From the NCBI RefSeq assembly GCF_024622505.1, contig NZ_JANKAS010000015.1:1-59534 (forward strand): a DNA stretch of 59,534 nucleotides, in the 5' to 3' direction. Of the stretch, positions 33,882-42,919 are shown one piece after another. Below the pieces are notes generated by a model. That model did not search any database, was not told the DNA's origin, and saw only the letters and a list, made by a program, of their open reading frames with translations. A program made the translations under genes and the position numbers. Position 1 is the stretch's first letter; each line of letters opens with the position of its first letter. The stretch comes from Irregularibacter muris (GTDB lineage: Bacteria > Bacillota > Clostridia > Eubacteriales > Garciellaceae).

Positions 33882-34694
33882 TTGAACTGGATTAAAAAAT
33901 ACAAATTTGGTATGATAGTAGCTTTAGCTACTATCATTCTTCTTATTTTCATTGGGTTTACTTCAGGGGGAAGAAACCAAGTGACTTATGTGGAGGGACT
34001 TATTAGTAAGTCTATTGCTCCTGTACAAAAAGTCCTATACTCTGGATCGCGTTACGTGCATAACTTCTTTACTTCTATTTTTGAAATAGGAACCTTGAAG
34101 GAGACCAATAAGGAATTGCAAAAAGAAATAAGTGAGCTAAAACAGAAACAGGCAAGCCTAGAGGATATACAAAATGAAAACACAAGATTATCTAAGTTGC
34201 TCGATTACCAAAAAGCCAATCCACAATATGACTATATTGTAGCGGATATTGTAGCGGTTGATCCTGAAGTATGGTTTAACGTCTTTACTATAGATAAGGG
34301 GTCAGACGATGGACTGAAAAGAAATATGCCTGTAGTAGTTAGCGAAGGATTGGTGGGGAAGATCGTAGAAGTATCCAAAGATACAGCAAAGGTTCTTTCT
34401 ATTTCAGATGCCAGTAGTATGGTGAATGGGATAGCTTCGAGAACGGGAGATTACATTCGGATAAAAGGTAATGTAGATACTGTATTGGAAGGCAATATAA
34501 CTCCTGATGTTAAACTAATGCCTGGTGATTTAATTGTAACTTCTGGTATGGGGGGAATATTTCCCGAGGGCATAATGATTGGAGAAGTAGAAAGTGTTAC
34601 AAAAGAAAAAGGACTATTAGAAAAAAGTGTAATGATGAAACCGGCTGTTGAATTCAAAAAACTTAATGAGGTACTGGTATTAAAGAAAAAATAG
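33882..34694 (+). CDS. mreC: Rod-shape-determining protein MreC
   Basis: A 270-residue bitopic membrane protein with a transmembrane helix at about 9-28, a coiled coil at about 65-105 (LKETNKELQKEISELKQKQ) and a C-terminal beta domain (PVVVSEGLVGKIVEVS, then SGMGGIFPEGIMIGEV). It links MreB to wall synthases. The start is TTG 33882 preceded by GATGGGGTGAAAAC. Confidence 0.95.
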   Translation: MNWIKKYKFGMIVALATIILLIFIGFTSGGRNQVTYVEGLISKSIAPVQKVLYSGSRYVHNFFTSIFEIGTLKETNKELQKEISELKQKQASLEDIQNENTRLSKLLDYQKANPQYDYIVADIVAVDPEVWFNVFTIDKGSDDGLKRNMPVVVSEGLVGKIVEVSKDTAKVLSISDASSMVNGIASRTGDYIRIKGNVDTVLEGNITPDVKLMPGDLIVTSGMGGIFPEGIMIGEVESVTKEKGLLEKSVMMKPAVEFKKLNEVLVLKKK

Positions 34695-34710
34695 TCAAGG
34701 AGTAGTTAGC

Positions 34711-35205
34711 GTGAGATTATTGATTTTAAGTCTATTGTTGGTTATTGAAATAATTATAGAATCAACTGTTTTTCCTTTTATTAAAATAGGAGGTGGATTT
34801 CCTAACCTAGTACTAATCACAATCATATCCTTTGGTTTGATCTATGGAAAAAAAGAGGGAATATTCCTTGGTTTAATAGGAGGGCTATTTTCAGATATTC
34901 TTTTTGGCACAGTAGTGGGTCTATATGCCCTTCCTTATATGATTATCGGATATATTATGGGGATTTTTAATGAGCGGGTTTTTAAAGAAAACAAAATTAT
35001 TCCCTTTATCTTTACGATCATGGGCACACTATTTTTCCAAGGATTATTTTATTTAATCCAATATTTAAGGGGGGCAGGTGCTTTATATATAGGCCAGATA
35101 AAAAGCATTGCTACAATTTCCCTGATTTTAAATTCAATAATTATTGTGATTATTTATCCATACTTCTTGAAACTTAGTAATTGGCATGTCATAAAAGAAA
35201 AATAA
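34711..35205 (+). CDS. mreD: Rod-shape-determining protein MreD
   Basis: A 164-residue polytopic membrane protein with about five helices, including VLITIISFGLIYGKKEGIFLG and the conserved GGLFSDILFGTVVGLYALPYMIIGY. GTG 34711 follows AAGGAGTAGTTAGC. Position between mreC and the PBP2 gene supports the call. Confidence 0.92.
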   Translation: MRLLILSLLLVIEIIIESTVFPFIKIGGGFPNLVLITIISFGLIYGKKEGIFLGLIGGLFSDILFGTVVGLYALPYMIIGYIMGIFNERVFKENKIIPFIFTIMGTLFFQGLFYLIQYLRGAGALYIGQIKSIATISLILNSIIIVIIYPYFLKLSNWHVIKEK

Positions 35206-35234
35206 AAATTTCCTATTGAAATAAAGGTGGTTAC

Positions 35235-37766
35235 ATGATAATAGAAAAAAACAAGCATCGTTTTACTTTTATATTTATTTTTATTACATTTGTTATCTCT
35301 GTTTTTCTTTTTCGACTTGCCCAATTGCAGATTGTGCAAGGAGAAGAAAATAGGGAAATTGCGGAAAACAAAATGTTGCAAAGAGTGGTTAGGCCGTCGG
35401 AAAGAGGGATTATATACACGAATGATGGATATGTACTTGCCTCGAATAGGGTGGGCTACTCAGTACAAATGGCCTACAAACAAATGGATGAGGTCGAAAG
35501 AAACAATATGATTTACAAGTTATCTAGCATATTGGATAAACATGGGGAGGAATATGAGGATGAATTCCCTATAGTATTTCAAGAAGATGGTACCCTTGCC
35601 TTCACCTTTGACATAGAAGAACAAGAGTGGAAAGAAGAGCATGATATTCCTAAAAATGCAACAGCAAAAGAAACCATTAATATTCTCAGAAAAAGGTATT
35701 TTGTAAAGGAGGATATTGGGGATGAATTAGCAATACAAGCTATTACCAAGGTGCACTTAAATACAAGCATTCCTATTTCATTAGATCCAAAACCTACCTT
35801 TATTTTTGAAAAAAGAGAAAATGACTGGAAGAAGTCTTACGGCTTTAAGGAAAAGGAATATGGTTTATCCGCTGAGGAAGTATTTAATAAACTAAAAGAA
35901 CAAAGTAAGATTGATGAAAAATACTCCAAGGAACAAGCTAGAAAGATTTTAATGATCAGAGAAAAGATAAAGAAACAGGGATTTCGTTCTTGGGAAGCCG
36001 TTGAAATTGTCAATGATATTAAGCAGGAAACCATGGCAGAAATCATTGCTCATAACGATGAAATGCAAGGGGTAGTAGTAAATCCTAAGCCTATTCGTCA
36101 TTATCCTGAAGGAGAATTGGCTGCTCATGTATTGGGATACATCAGTAAAGTTAATGAAACCGATGTAAAGGAAAAAGATTATAAAATGCAGGACCTAAAA
36201 GGAGCCCAAGGTTTAGAGGCTGTTTATGAGTCTGATCTACGGGGTGAGGATGGAGAAAGCTTAATTATAACGGATTATAGGGGCAGACCTAAAAGTGATT
36301 TTGTAGATCAGGAAAAGAATCCTGTTCCCGGCAACAACTTATTCCTTACGATAGATTATGATGTGCAAAGAGCAGCGGAAAAGGCTTTAGAAGAAGCCAT
36401 TAATGACCTCCAAACAGGAGCAAAAGGTAGACAAGCTAAAAAAGCCAAGTCAGGTGCTGTAGTAGCCATAGATGTCAATACAGGGGGGATTTTAGCCTTG
36501 ACAAGCTATCCTTCCTTTGATCCAAACCTTTTTTCTAAAGGGATTTCAAAGGAAGACTGGGAAAAATATAATGTTATAACCAATGACCCCATTTCCCCTA
36601 AGCCTCTTTACAATAATGCTACCATGGCAGCACTACCACCGGGTTCGATTTACAAGATGGTGGTGGGGGTTACTGCCCTAGAGGAAAAGAAAATCCGTAT
36701 CCAAGACTATGTATATGATGGAGGAAGATATCCAGGTTTTGGGGGAGACAGATTTCGGTGTTGGTTACGTAGTGGTCATGGCAATGAAAATATTAAAGAG
36801 GCCATAAGAGACTCCTGTAATGTTTATTTTTATGAAGTAGGGAACAGATCAGGAATTGACAATATCGAAAAATACTCTAGAGCTTTTGGACTAGGAGAAA
36901 AAACAGGTATAGAAATATCAGAATCTGCGGGTATACTTGCCTCTAAAGAGTCCAAAGAAACCACGTGGCTATATACCACTTCCAATTATTTGCGCAATAC
37001 TATGGGCATTACGGGTAATAGTGTTATCCAGAACGAACAAGGGGAGGATCAAGAGGTTTATACCTCCTACGCCATTGCTAAAGAACTATTTGATGGAGTA
37101 AGAGCCATAGAAGGAAACAATTATAACCAAGTGTATCAGAAAGTAGCAGAAATTCTACAGAACCATGGAGTTAAAGATTCTCAACATATTTATCAAATAT
37201 ATCAATACATCATCGCTGGTAGATGGACGGTTGCCGATACACTCAATACATCTATTGGTCAGGGGGGAACCTCCCTTACACCTATTCAAATGGCTAATTA
37301 TGTTGCAACCCTTGCAAATGGAGGTACCCACTATGAGCCTTATTTAGTACAAAAAGTTGTTGATTCCAATGGTAAAATTGTAGAAGAAAAGAAACCTAAG
37401 GTGAAAGATAAAATAGAGATTGATCCTAAAAATCTGGAAGCTATTAAAGAAGGAATGAAAATGGTTGTTGCCCCTGGGGGTACAGCTGCAAGTGATTTTA
37501 TAGGATTCCCTCATGATACTATCGGAGTGGCTGGTAAAACTGGTTCAGCTCAGTACGGTAGCGAAGATACAGAAGCTATGGCCTGGTTTGTAGGATTTGC
37601 CCCCTATGATAAACCTCAGATTGCAGTAGCGGCTTTGATTATAGAGGGAGAGCATGGAAATTGGTCTGCACCAATAGCTAGGGCTGTTATCGATGAATAT
37701 TTAAATCTTGGAGAAGAAAAAGAAGAACCTCAAAATAAAATAATAGATAATCAATTATATGAATAA
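35235..37766 (+). CDS. mrdA: Penicillin-binding protein 2 (elongasome transpeptidase)
   Basis: An 843-residue class B PBP. N-terminal transmembrane helix at about 13-32, a dimerisation domain with RPSERGIIYTNDGYVLA, and a transpeptidase domain with SxxK (PPGSIYKMV, Ser about 471), SxN (RDSCNVYF, about 527) and KTG (AGKTGSAQYG, about 767). It crosslinks lateral-wall peptidoglycan with RodA/MreBCD. It is longer than the usual 600-700 residues: a charged insert lies in the N-terminal domain (about 110-270) and another before KTG (about 590-660). Complete, and cotranscribed with mreBCD. Confidence 0.94.
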   Translation: MIIEKNKHRFTFIFIFITFVISVFLFRLAQLQIVQGEENREIAENKMLQRVVRPSERGIIYTNDGYVLASNRVGYSVQMAYKQMDEVERNNMIYKLSSILDKHGEEYEDEFPIVFQEDGTLAFTFDIEEQEWKEEHDIPKNATAKETINILRKRYFVKEDIGDELAIQAITKVHLNTSIPISLDPKPTFIFEKRENDWKKSYGFKEKEYGLSAEEVFNKLKEQSKIDEKYSKEQARKILMIREKIKKQGFRSWEAVEIVNDIKQETMAEIIAHNDEMQGVVVNPKPIRHYPEGELAAHVLGYISKVNETDVKEKDYKMQDLKGAQGLEAVYESDLRGEDGESLIITDYRGRPKSDFVDQEKNPVPGNNLFLTIDYDVQRAAEKALEEAINDLQTGAKGRQAKKAKSGAVVAIDVNTGGILALTSYPSFDPNLFSKGISKEDWEKYNVITNDPISPKPLYNNATMAALPPGSIYKMVVGVTALEEKKIRIQDYVYDGGRYPGFGGDRFRCWLRSGHGNENIKEAIRDSCNVYFYEVGNRSGIDNIEKYSRAFGLGEKTGIEISESAGILASKESKETTWLYTTSNYLRNTMGITGNSVIQNEQGEDQEVYTSYAIAKELFDGVRAIEGNNYNQVYQKVAEILQNHGVKDSQHIYQIYQYIIAGRWTVADTLNTSIGQGGTSLTPIQMANYVATLANGGTHYEPYLVQKVVDSNGKIVEEKKPKVKDKIEIDPKNLEAIKEGMKMVVAPGGTAASDFIGFPHDTIGVAGKTGSAQYGSEDTEAMAWFVGFAPYDKPQIAVAALIIEGEHGNWSAPIARAVIDEYLNLGEEKEEPQNKIIDNQLYE

Positions 37767-37906
37767 AAATCTTTGATTGAAAGAAAGCTATAAATATATT
37801 GACCCTATTGTATCGGTTGAATATAATCTTCAATGATGATAATGAGAAATCAACCGATGCAAAGGGTTATATCAAATGTTTTCTTTTAATCAAAGGAGGA
37901 GTATTG

Positions 37907-38746
37907 ATGCAATTCAAAAAAACAATGCTACTATGTTTAACACTATTACTTACTTTTTCTCTTATGGTAGGATGTGCTAGAAATCAAAATCAACAGCCTA
38001 ATCAACAGGAAAATAACAACCAAAATGAACAACCTCAACAACCCCCACAAAACAACCAAGAAACTAATTTAGAAGATGGTATCTACACGGACAAAGGCGA
38101 GCAGGATGAGCGAGGCTGGACGCCCATAATTACGATAATTGTAAGAGATGGGAAAATGGATAATGTATTCTATGATGAAATAGATGAAGAGGGAGAGGAC
38201 TTAAAGAGTTTTGATGCTGAATATGCAATCAATATGAAGGAAAAGTCAGGGGAACTTCCCTATACAGCTGGAAGAAAGTTAGCTGATTCATTAAAGGCTA
38301 CTGGAAATCCTGATCAAGTAGACAACATTAGCGGCGCTACGGGTACCAGTGAGAGCTTTAAAAATCTTGCTCAGGAAGCTCTGGAAAAGAACCCAAAACC
38401 ATTGGGAGAAACTTTCCCAGATGGCATCTATAAAGCAGAATCTGAGGAAGATGAACGGGGATATAAGAGTCTTGCGGCAATAGTGATTAATGAAGGGAAA
38501 GTATCTACTATAGAATATGACGAGTATCATGAGCAAAATAATTCCTTTAAAACTGAAGATGAGGAATATGCAAAGAATATGAAAGAAAAATCAGGAGTGA
38601 CTCCTGAAGAGGCTGTGGAGAATCTCATATCTCAATTAAGAGAAAAGGAAGACCCCAAGGATGTTGATGATGTTGCAGGTGCAACGGGGACTTCCAACGG
38701 ATTTAAAGATTTAATGACCAAAGTCTTTTCCTATATTAAAAAATAA
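37907..38746 (+). CDS. Lipoprotein with two tandem FMN-binding domains (PplA-like)
   Basis: A 279-residue lipoprotein: signal peptide with lipobox LMVGC (Cys about 24), a Gln/Asn-rich linker, then two homologous domains of about 105 residues. Each starts DGIY, carries DERG and NMKEKSG, and ends with the flavinylation-type motif SGATGTS or AGATGTS. This is the FMN-binding layout of Listeria PplA, which ApbE flavinylates for extracellular electron transfer. ATG 37907 follows AAAGGAGGAGTATTG; an upstream in-frame ATG is unsupported. It has its own terminator and is unrelated by function to its min/mre neighbours. Confidence 0.87.
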   Translation: MQFKKTMLLCLTLLLTFSLMVGCARNQNQQPNQQENNNQNEQPQQPPQNNQETNLEDGIYTDKGEQDERGWTPIITIIVRDGKMDNVFYDEIDEEGEDLKSFDAEYAINMKEKSGELPYTAGRKLADSLKATGNPDQVDNISGATGTSESFKNLAQEALEKNPKPLGETFPDGIYKAESEEDERGYKSLAAIVINEGKVSTIEYDEYHEQNNSFKTEDEEYAKNMKEKSGVTPEEAVENLISQLREKEDPKDVDDVAGATGTSNGFKDLMTKVFSYIKK

Positions 38747-38792
38747 ATAAATCCCTTGCTATAAATTAGCAAGGGATTTATTTATTTTTTTT
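38741..38792 (+). terminator. Intrinsic terminator after FMN lipoprotein gene
   Basis: Perfect 20-nt arms (AAATAAATAAATCCCTTGCT and its complement) enclose ATAAATT and continue into a T-run. The stop codon lies within the left arm. Confidence 0.92.
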
Positions 38793-38873
38793 AGGTTTAA
38801 AAGAAGGATTTATTAAGAATGTGAAGAATTTACTTATATATCAACTATTGTCCCTTGGAGGTAAAATGCAAAG

Positions 38874-39512
38874 ATGACAGATAAGGTTATTACATTTAAA
38901 GGCAGCAGAGATGGTTTATATCTCATTATCAATAATGAATATGAATTAGAAGAAATAAAGGAAAAAATTCAAGACAAGATTGCTTCAGCACAATCATTTT
39001 TTCAAGGCAATCAAAATATAAAGATTAAGGGGACAAGTCTTTCAGAAAAAGATTTAGAGGAATTAATCCATTGGATGGAAAAGACCCATCAACTTGTAGT
39101 TACACTGGAAAAAGGAGAAGCAGAAAAGGAGTTTTTCTCCAAGCCAAATCCGATTTCCCAAGCACCTATTGAAGAAGGGAAAACAAAATTTGTATATACC
39201 ACATTAAGATCTGGTAACAGGGTACAATTTGATGGTAATATTGTCATTGTGGGAGATGTAAATCCTGGAGCTGAAGTAATTGCCACTGGAAACATTATTA
39301 TCATGGGTGCTCTAAGAGGGATTGCCCATGCAGGGGCTGCAGGGAATCAATATGCTATAGTGGTAGCATTTTCTTTACAGCCAACACAATTGCGTATTGC
39401 AGATATTATTACAAGAGCTCCAGATCAGCAATCTTTTAAGCCAACTTGTCCAGAGAAGGCTTGTATAAGTGGAGAGAAAATAATTATTCTACCATACTAC
39501 AAAAATATATAA
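38874..39512 (+). CDS. minC: Septum-site-determining protein MinC
   Basis: A 212-residue FtsZ-ring inhibitor. The N-terminal domain (about 1-100) is diverged; the C-terminal beta-helix domain has VQFDGNIVIVGDVNPGAEVIATGNIIIMGALRGIAHAGA, the MinC_C signature that binds MinD. Its stop is 24 bp before minD. GGAGGTAAAATGCAAAG precedes ATG. Part of minCDE. Confidence 0.93.
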   Translation: MTDKVITFKGSRDGLYLIINNEYELEEIKEKIQDKIASAQSFFQGNQNIKIKGTSLSEKDLEELIHWMEKTHQLVVTLEKGEAEKEFFSKPNPISQAPIEEGKTKFVYTTLRSGNRVQFDGNIVIVGDVNPGAEVIATGNIIIMGALRGIAHAGAAGNQYAIVVAFSLQPTQLRIADIITRAPDQQSFKPTCPEKACISGEKIIILPYYKNI

Positions 39513-39536
39513 ATCGTGATAATAGGAGGTTAAAAC

Positions 39537-40337
39537 ATGGGTGAAGTTATTGTAATTACATCAGGAAAAGGCGGGGTAGGAAAAACAACCACCGCTGCAA
39601 ATATTGGAACGGCACTGGCTTTAATGGGTAAAAGTGTGGTAATCGTTGATGCAGATATTGGCCTTAGAAACTTAGATGTTGTTATGGGATTAGAAAACAG
39701 AATAGTGTACGATGTTGTTGATGTAGCAGAGGGGATTTGTAGGCTAAAACAAGCCTTAATAAAAGACAAACGTTTTGATGGTCTATATCTATTACCTGCT
39801 GCTCAAACTAAAGATAAAACAGCTATAAATCCAAAGCAAATGCAAGAATTAAATGAAGATTTAAAGAAAGAATTTGACTATGTTATTATTGATTGCCCAG
39901 CTGGTATAGAGCAAGGATTTAAAAATGCTATTGCTGGTGCAGACAAGGCCATAGTTGTAACAGCCCCAGAAGTATCCGCTGTTAGAGATGCTGATCGTAT
40001 TATCGGCTTATTAGAGGCCAATGAAATACATAATCCTCAACTTGTGATCAATAAACTTCGAATTGATATGGTAAAAAAAGGGGATATGATGAATATCGAT
40101 GATATGATTGATATTTTAGCCATAGAACTATTAGGTGTTATTCCCGATGATCAGAGTATTGTCATATCTACTAACAGAGGGGAGCCTGCAGTTGTTGACA
40201 ACAACTCCTTAGCTGGTAATGCCTATCGTAATGTGGCAGAAAGAATTACTGGAAAAGAAGTACCCTTTATGGACCTCGAAGTAAATGATGGATTTATCAA
40301 AAAACTAGCAAAAAAACTAGGGATAAAATTAACATAA
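39537..40337 (+). CDS. minD: Septum-site-determining ATPase MinD
   Basis: A 266-residue deviant-Walker ATPase: GKGGVGKTT at residues 10-18, the switch DADIGLRNLDVVMGLE at 38-53, and DCPAGIEQGF near 120. The C-terminal amphipathic membrane-targeting helix is FIKKLAKKLGIKL. It recruits MinC to the membrane and is released by MinE. TAGGAGGTTAAAAC precedes ATG. Confidence 0.97.
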   Translation: MGEVIVITSGKGGVGKTTTAANIGTALALMGKSVVIVDADIGLRNLDVVMGLENRIVYDVVDVAEGICRLKQALIKDKRFDGLYLLPAAQTKDKTAINPKQMQELNEDLKKEFDYVIIDCPAGIEQGFKNAIAGADKAIVVTAPEVSAVRDADRIIGLLEANEIHNPQLVINKLRIDMVKKGDMMNIDDMIDILAIELLGVIPDDQSIVISTNRGEPAVVDNNSLAGNAYRNVAERITGKEVPFMDLEVNDGFIKKLAKKLGIKLT

Positions 40338-40357
40338 TCAATTAAGGAGGGAATACT

Positions 40358-40630
40358 TTGTTTAATTTTTTTAATAAAGGTGGAAATAAGAGTAAAAATG
40401 TAGCAAAGGAAAGGCTGAAATTGGTATTGGTTCATGATCGCGCTAATGTCTCTCCTCAATTTTTAGATATGATTAAAGGAGATATCATTGAAGTAATTAA
40501 AGACTATATTGAAGTAGATGAATGTGGTATAGAAATAAACCTAACTAAAACCAAGAGGGAAGAAGACGATGCGATGGTACCAGCACTAGTTGCTAATATA
40601 CCCATCAAAAAAATGTTAAAAAGAGCATAA
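40358..40630 (+). CDS. minE: Cell-division topological specificity factor MinE
   Basis: A 90-residue MinE. The N-terminal membrane-binding and anti-MinCD helix (MFNFFNKGGNKSKNVAKERLKLVLVHDR) and the C-terminal dimerisation domain (DMIKGDIIEVIKDYIEVDE) are both present. Start TTG 40358 follows AAGGAGGGAATACT. MinE implies pole-to-pole oscillation of MinCD rather than the DivIVA/MinJ system of Bacillus. Confidence 0.95.
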   Translation: MFNFFNKGGNKSKNVAKERLKLVLVHDRANVSPQFLDMIKGDIIEVIKDYIEVDECGIEINLTKTKREEDDAMVPALVANIPIKKMLKRA

Positions 40631-40646
40631 TCCTTTTACCTTTTTC

Positions 40647-40675
40647 AAAAAAAGCGGCAATTGCCGCTTTTTTGT
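40647..40675 (+). terminator. Intrinsic terminator after minE
   Basis: AAAAAAGCGGCAATTGCCGCTTTTTT-type perfect palindrome (40647-40674) with A-run and T-run; it can work in both directions. Confidence 0.93.
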
Positions 40676-40760
40676 TGGAGAAAATTTGTAAAGGGGGAGA
40701 ATAGTAACTAAGAATTATTTATGTTATAATGCTACTAGTAATTAAGATGAGGTGGAACAA

Positions 40761-41876
40761 ATGATTGATAAAAAAATTTTCAGAAACTTTGACATTCCTT
40801 TATTTATAAATGTATTGGCCTTAGTTGCCATAGGCATGGTTTTTATTTATACTGCAACCCAAACCTTTGGTCCCCAACAATCCTTAAAATTTGTCATGAC
40901 CCAGGGTATTGCCTTTATATTGGGATTAATTGCTATGATGCTCATCCTGTTTATAGACTATAATCAGTTTTCTATGTATTGGAAAAGTATTTATGTCCTT
41001 TCCATTTTTCTATTAATCATTGTATTGATACCGGGTATTGGAAAAGTGAATAAAGGAGCTAGAAGCTGGATAGATCTTGGGTTTTTCGAATTGCAAACTG
41101 CTGAGTTTGCTAAAATAGGAATTATTATTACCTTTGCTAAACTGCTTGAAAAGCGGGAGGATAAATTAGACACCTTAAAAGATTTACTTATGCCTGCCAT
41201 TCATATAGGCATACCGGCACTCCTTGTTTTCGTTCAGCCTGACTTAGGTACTTCTTTGGTCTTTATCATTATTGCAGTAGGTATGATGTTTGTAGCAGGG
41301 CTTAATCTTAAATATATATATATTAGCGTTATTGGGTTAGTGGCATCGCTTCCAATACTTTGGAACTTCATTCTACTCCCCCATCAGAAGAATCGCCTCA
41401 TTACCTTTATCAATCCCTACAATGACCCCCTAGGAAAGGGCTACCATGTCATACAGTCTATGGTGGCGGTGGGATCTGGACAGATTAGAGGAAAGGGATT
41501 ATTTGCAGAGGAAACCATGACAAATCTAAATTTTCTCCCTGCGCAATGGACAGACTTTATATTTTCAGTAATCTCTGAACTGAGTGGGTTTATCGGAGCA
41601 TCCATAGTTGTTATTCTGCTTGGACTGTTTCTATATAGATTGTTATATCTCTCCAGAATAGCCAAAGATCAATTTGGTACATTGATCATTGTAGGAGTAT
41701 TTTTCATGTTTTTATTCCAAATCGTTGAAAATGTTGGGATGACCATGGGATTAATGCCTATTACAGGAATTACTCTCCCCTTTTTAAGTTATGGTGGGAG
41801 CTCCATGATCACAAATATGATGGCTGTAGGCTTAGTATTAAATGTAACCATGAGAAGACATAAAATTAAATTTTAG
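40761..41876 (+). CDS. rodA: Peptidoglycan glycosyltransferase RodA
   Basis: A 371-residue SEDS-family polymerase with about ten transmembrane helices. Family motifs: GKVNKGARSWIDLG near residue 96, QPDLGTSLVF near 160, the NRLITFINPYNDPLGKGYHVIQS loop, and ENVGMTMGLMPITGITLPFLSYGGSS near the C terminus. It extends glycan strands for the elongasome with PBP2. ATG 40761 follows GATGAGGTGGAACAA; a TATAAT-containing stretch around 40724 may supply its own promoter after the minE terminator. Confidence 0.95.
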   Translation: MIDKKIFRNFDIPLFINVLALVAIGMVFIYTATQTFGPQQSLKFVMTQGIAFILGLIAMMLILFIDYNQFSMYWKSIYVLSIFLLIIVLIPGIGKVNKGARSWIDLGFFELQTAEFAKIGIIITFAKLLEKREDKLDTLKDLLMPAIHIGIPALLVFVQPDLGTSLVFIIIAVGMMFVAGLNLKYIYISVIGLVASLPILWNFILLPHQKNRLITFINPYNDPLGKGYHVIQSMVAVGSGQIRGKGLFAEETMTNLNFLPAQWTDFIFSVISELSGFIGASIVVILLGLFLYRLLYLSRIAKDQFGTLIIVGVFFMFLFQIVENVGMTMGLMPITGITLPFLSYGGSSMITNMMAVGLVLNVTMRRHKIKF

Positions 41877-41944
41877 ATCATCTTATGCAAAAGCGTCTCT
41901 TAATATTTTTTATTAAGAAATAGAGTTGCTTCCCTATATAGAAT

Positions 41945-41991
41945 AAAGCAAACAAAAAGAAAGTGCCTCGCACTTTCTTTTTGTTTGCTTT
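41945..41991. terminator. Long perfect hairpin/terminator after rodA
   Basis: Perfect 22-nt arms (AAAGCAAACAAAAAGAAAGT plus GC, with its complement) flank a 3-nt loop CTC. The T-rich right arm suggests a terminator for rodA. Confidence 0.85.
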
Positions 41992-42120
41992 AAGAAAAGT
42001 TTAGTATGATAAATCCATAGATTGTAAATTCCTTAATAAAGTAATAAAAGTGAACTATGAAAAATATATTATATTAAATTAGCAACAAAAGGAAAAGGTA
42101 AAAAGAAGGGAGGACTAACC

Positions 42121-42903
42121 GTGGATGATGAAAAACTGAAGGTTGAAAGTAGAAGGATCCGTCTGGAACCCAAAATAAGGGGAAGAAGGCTTAACAAAGA
42201 AGAAAAAGTTGAGGACTGGGAAGACATTGATATCCAGACCTTTGACTTAGAAAAATTCATAAGAAAAAATATTATTCGATTAGTAGTATCGGTGATTATC
42301 TTTGCCTTGGTGTTTACCATAAGAGCACTCCCACTTTCTCTAGCACAAAAAATAAATGAGGGAGTAAAATGGTCCCTTTCCTATCAAATGGATTGGAAAG
42401 ATAACATTTTAGAAAGAAGAAATATTATACCTGTAATGGGTAATCAGATTAAAAATTTTATCAGCCCCAAGGATAAGGAAGAAGATAAAAATAGGGATAA
42501 GAAATATTTACCACCTGTAGAGGGAGTTGTTACCGTTCCCTTTGGCGAAGGAATACATCCTGTATTTAAAACTAAGATTGAGGCTAGAGGCATCGAAATA
42601 AGTGGGGATCCAGGAGGGACAATACAGGCTATAGAAGCGGGGAAAATAGTACAGATTAAGGAAAGTACCTATGGAGGAAAGAGAGTTGTCTTAAGTCATC
42701 AATCCAACCTAAAAAGTGTTTACGAGGGATGCTATGAGACTTCTGTAGAATTAAACCAGGAAATAAAACAAGGGGATCCCTTAGGAAAAACAAAAACAGG
42801 GGAAGGAATAGAGAGTTCTATATTTTATTTTGAATTATGGGAAGGAGATAAGGCAGTGAACCCACAGAATTATATGAATCTAGAGTTACAATCAGCAAAT
42901 TAA
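42121..42903 (+). CDS. spoIVFA: SpoIVFA-like membrane protein with degenerate M23/LytM domain
   Basis: A 260-residue protein: a charged cytoplasmic N terminus, one transmembrane helix (about 55-75), and an outer M23-like domain (about 135-255). The zinc motifs of active LytM enzymes are missing: the HxxxD region reads EARGIEISG and the HxH position reads FYFELW. The domain is therefore probably non-catalytic, as in B. subtilis SpoIVFA, which inhibits SpoIVFB until proteolysed. The adjacent SpoIVFB gene 16 bp on and the min/mre context support the call. GTG start after AAGGGAGGACTAACC. Confidence 0.85.
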   Translation: MDDEKLKVESRRIRLEPKIRGRRLNKEEKVEDWEDIDIQTFDLEKFIRKNIIRLVVSVIIFALVFTIRALPLSLAQKINEGVKWSLSYQMDWKDNILERRNIIPVMGNQIKNFISPKDKEEDKNRDKKYLPPVEGVVTVPFGEGIHPVFKTKIEARGIEISGDPGGTIQAIEAGKIVQIKESTYGGKRVVLSHQSNLKSVYEGCYETSVELNQEIKQGDPLGKTKTGEGIESSIFYFELWEGDKAVNPQNYMNLELQSAN

Positions 42904-42919
42904 AGGACGTGAACCCAGG

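Noticed and set aside
42121-42903. Active M23 endopeptidase
   Set aside because: Both zinc-binding motifs are absent; context favours SpoIVFA.
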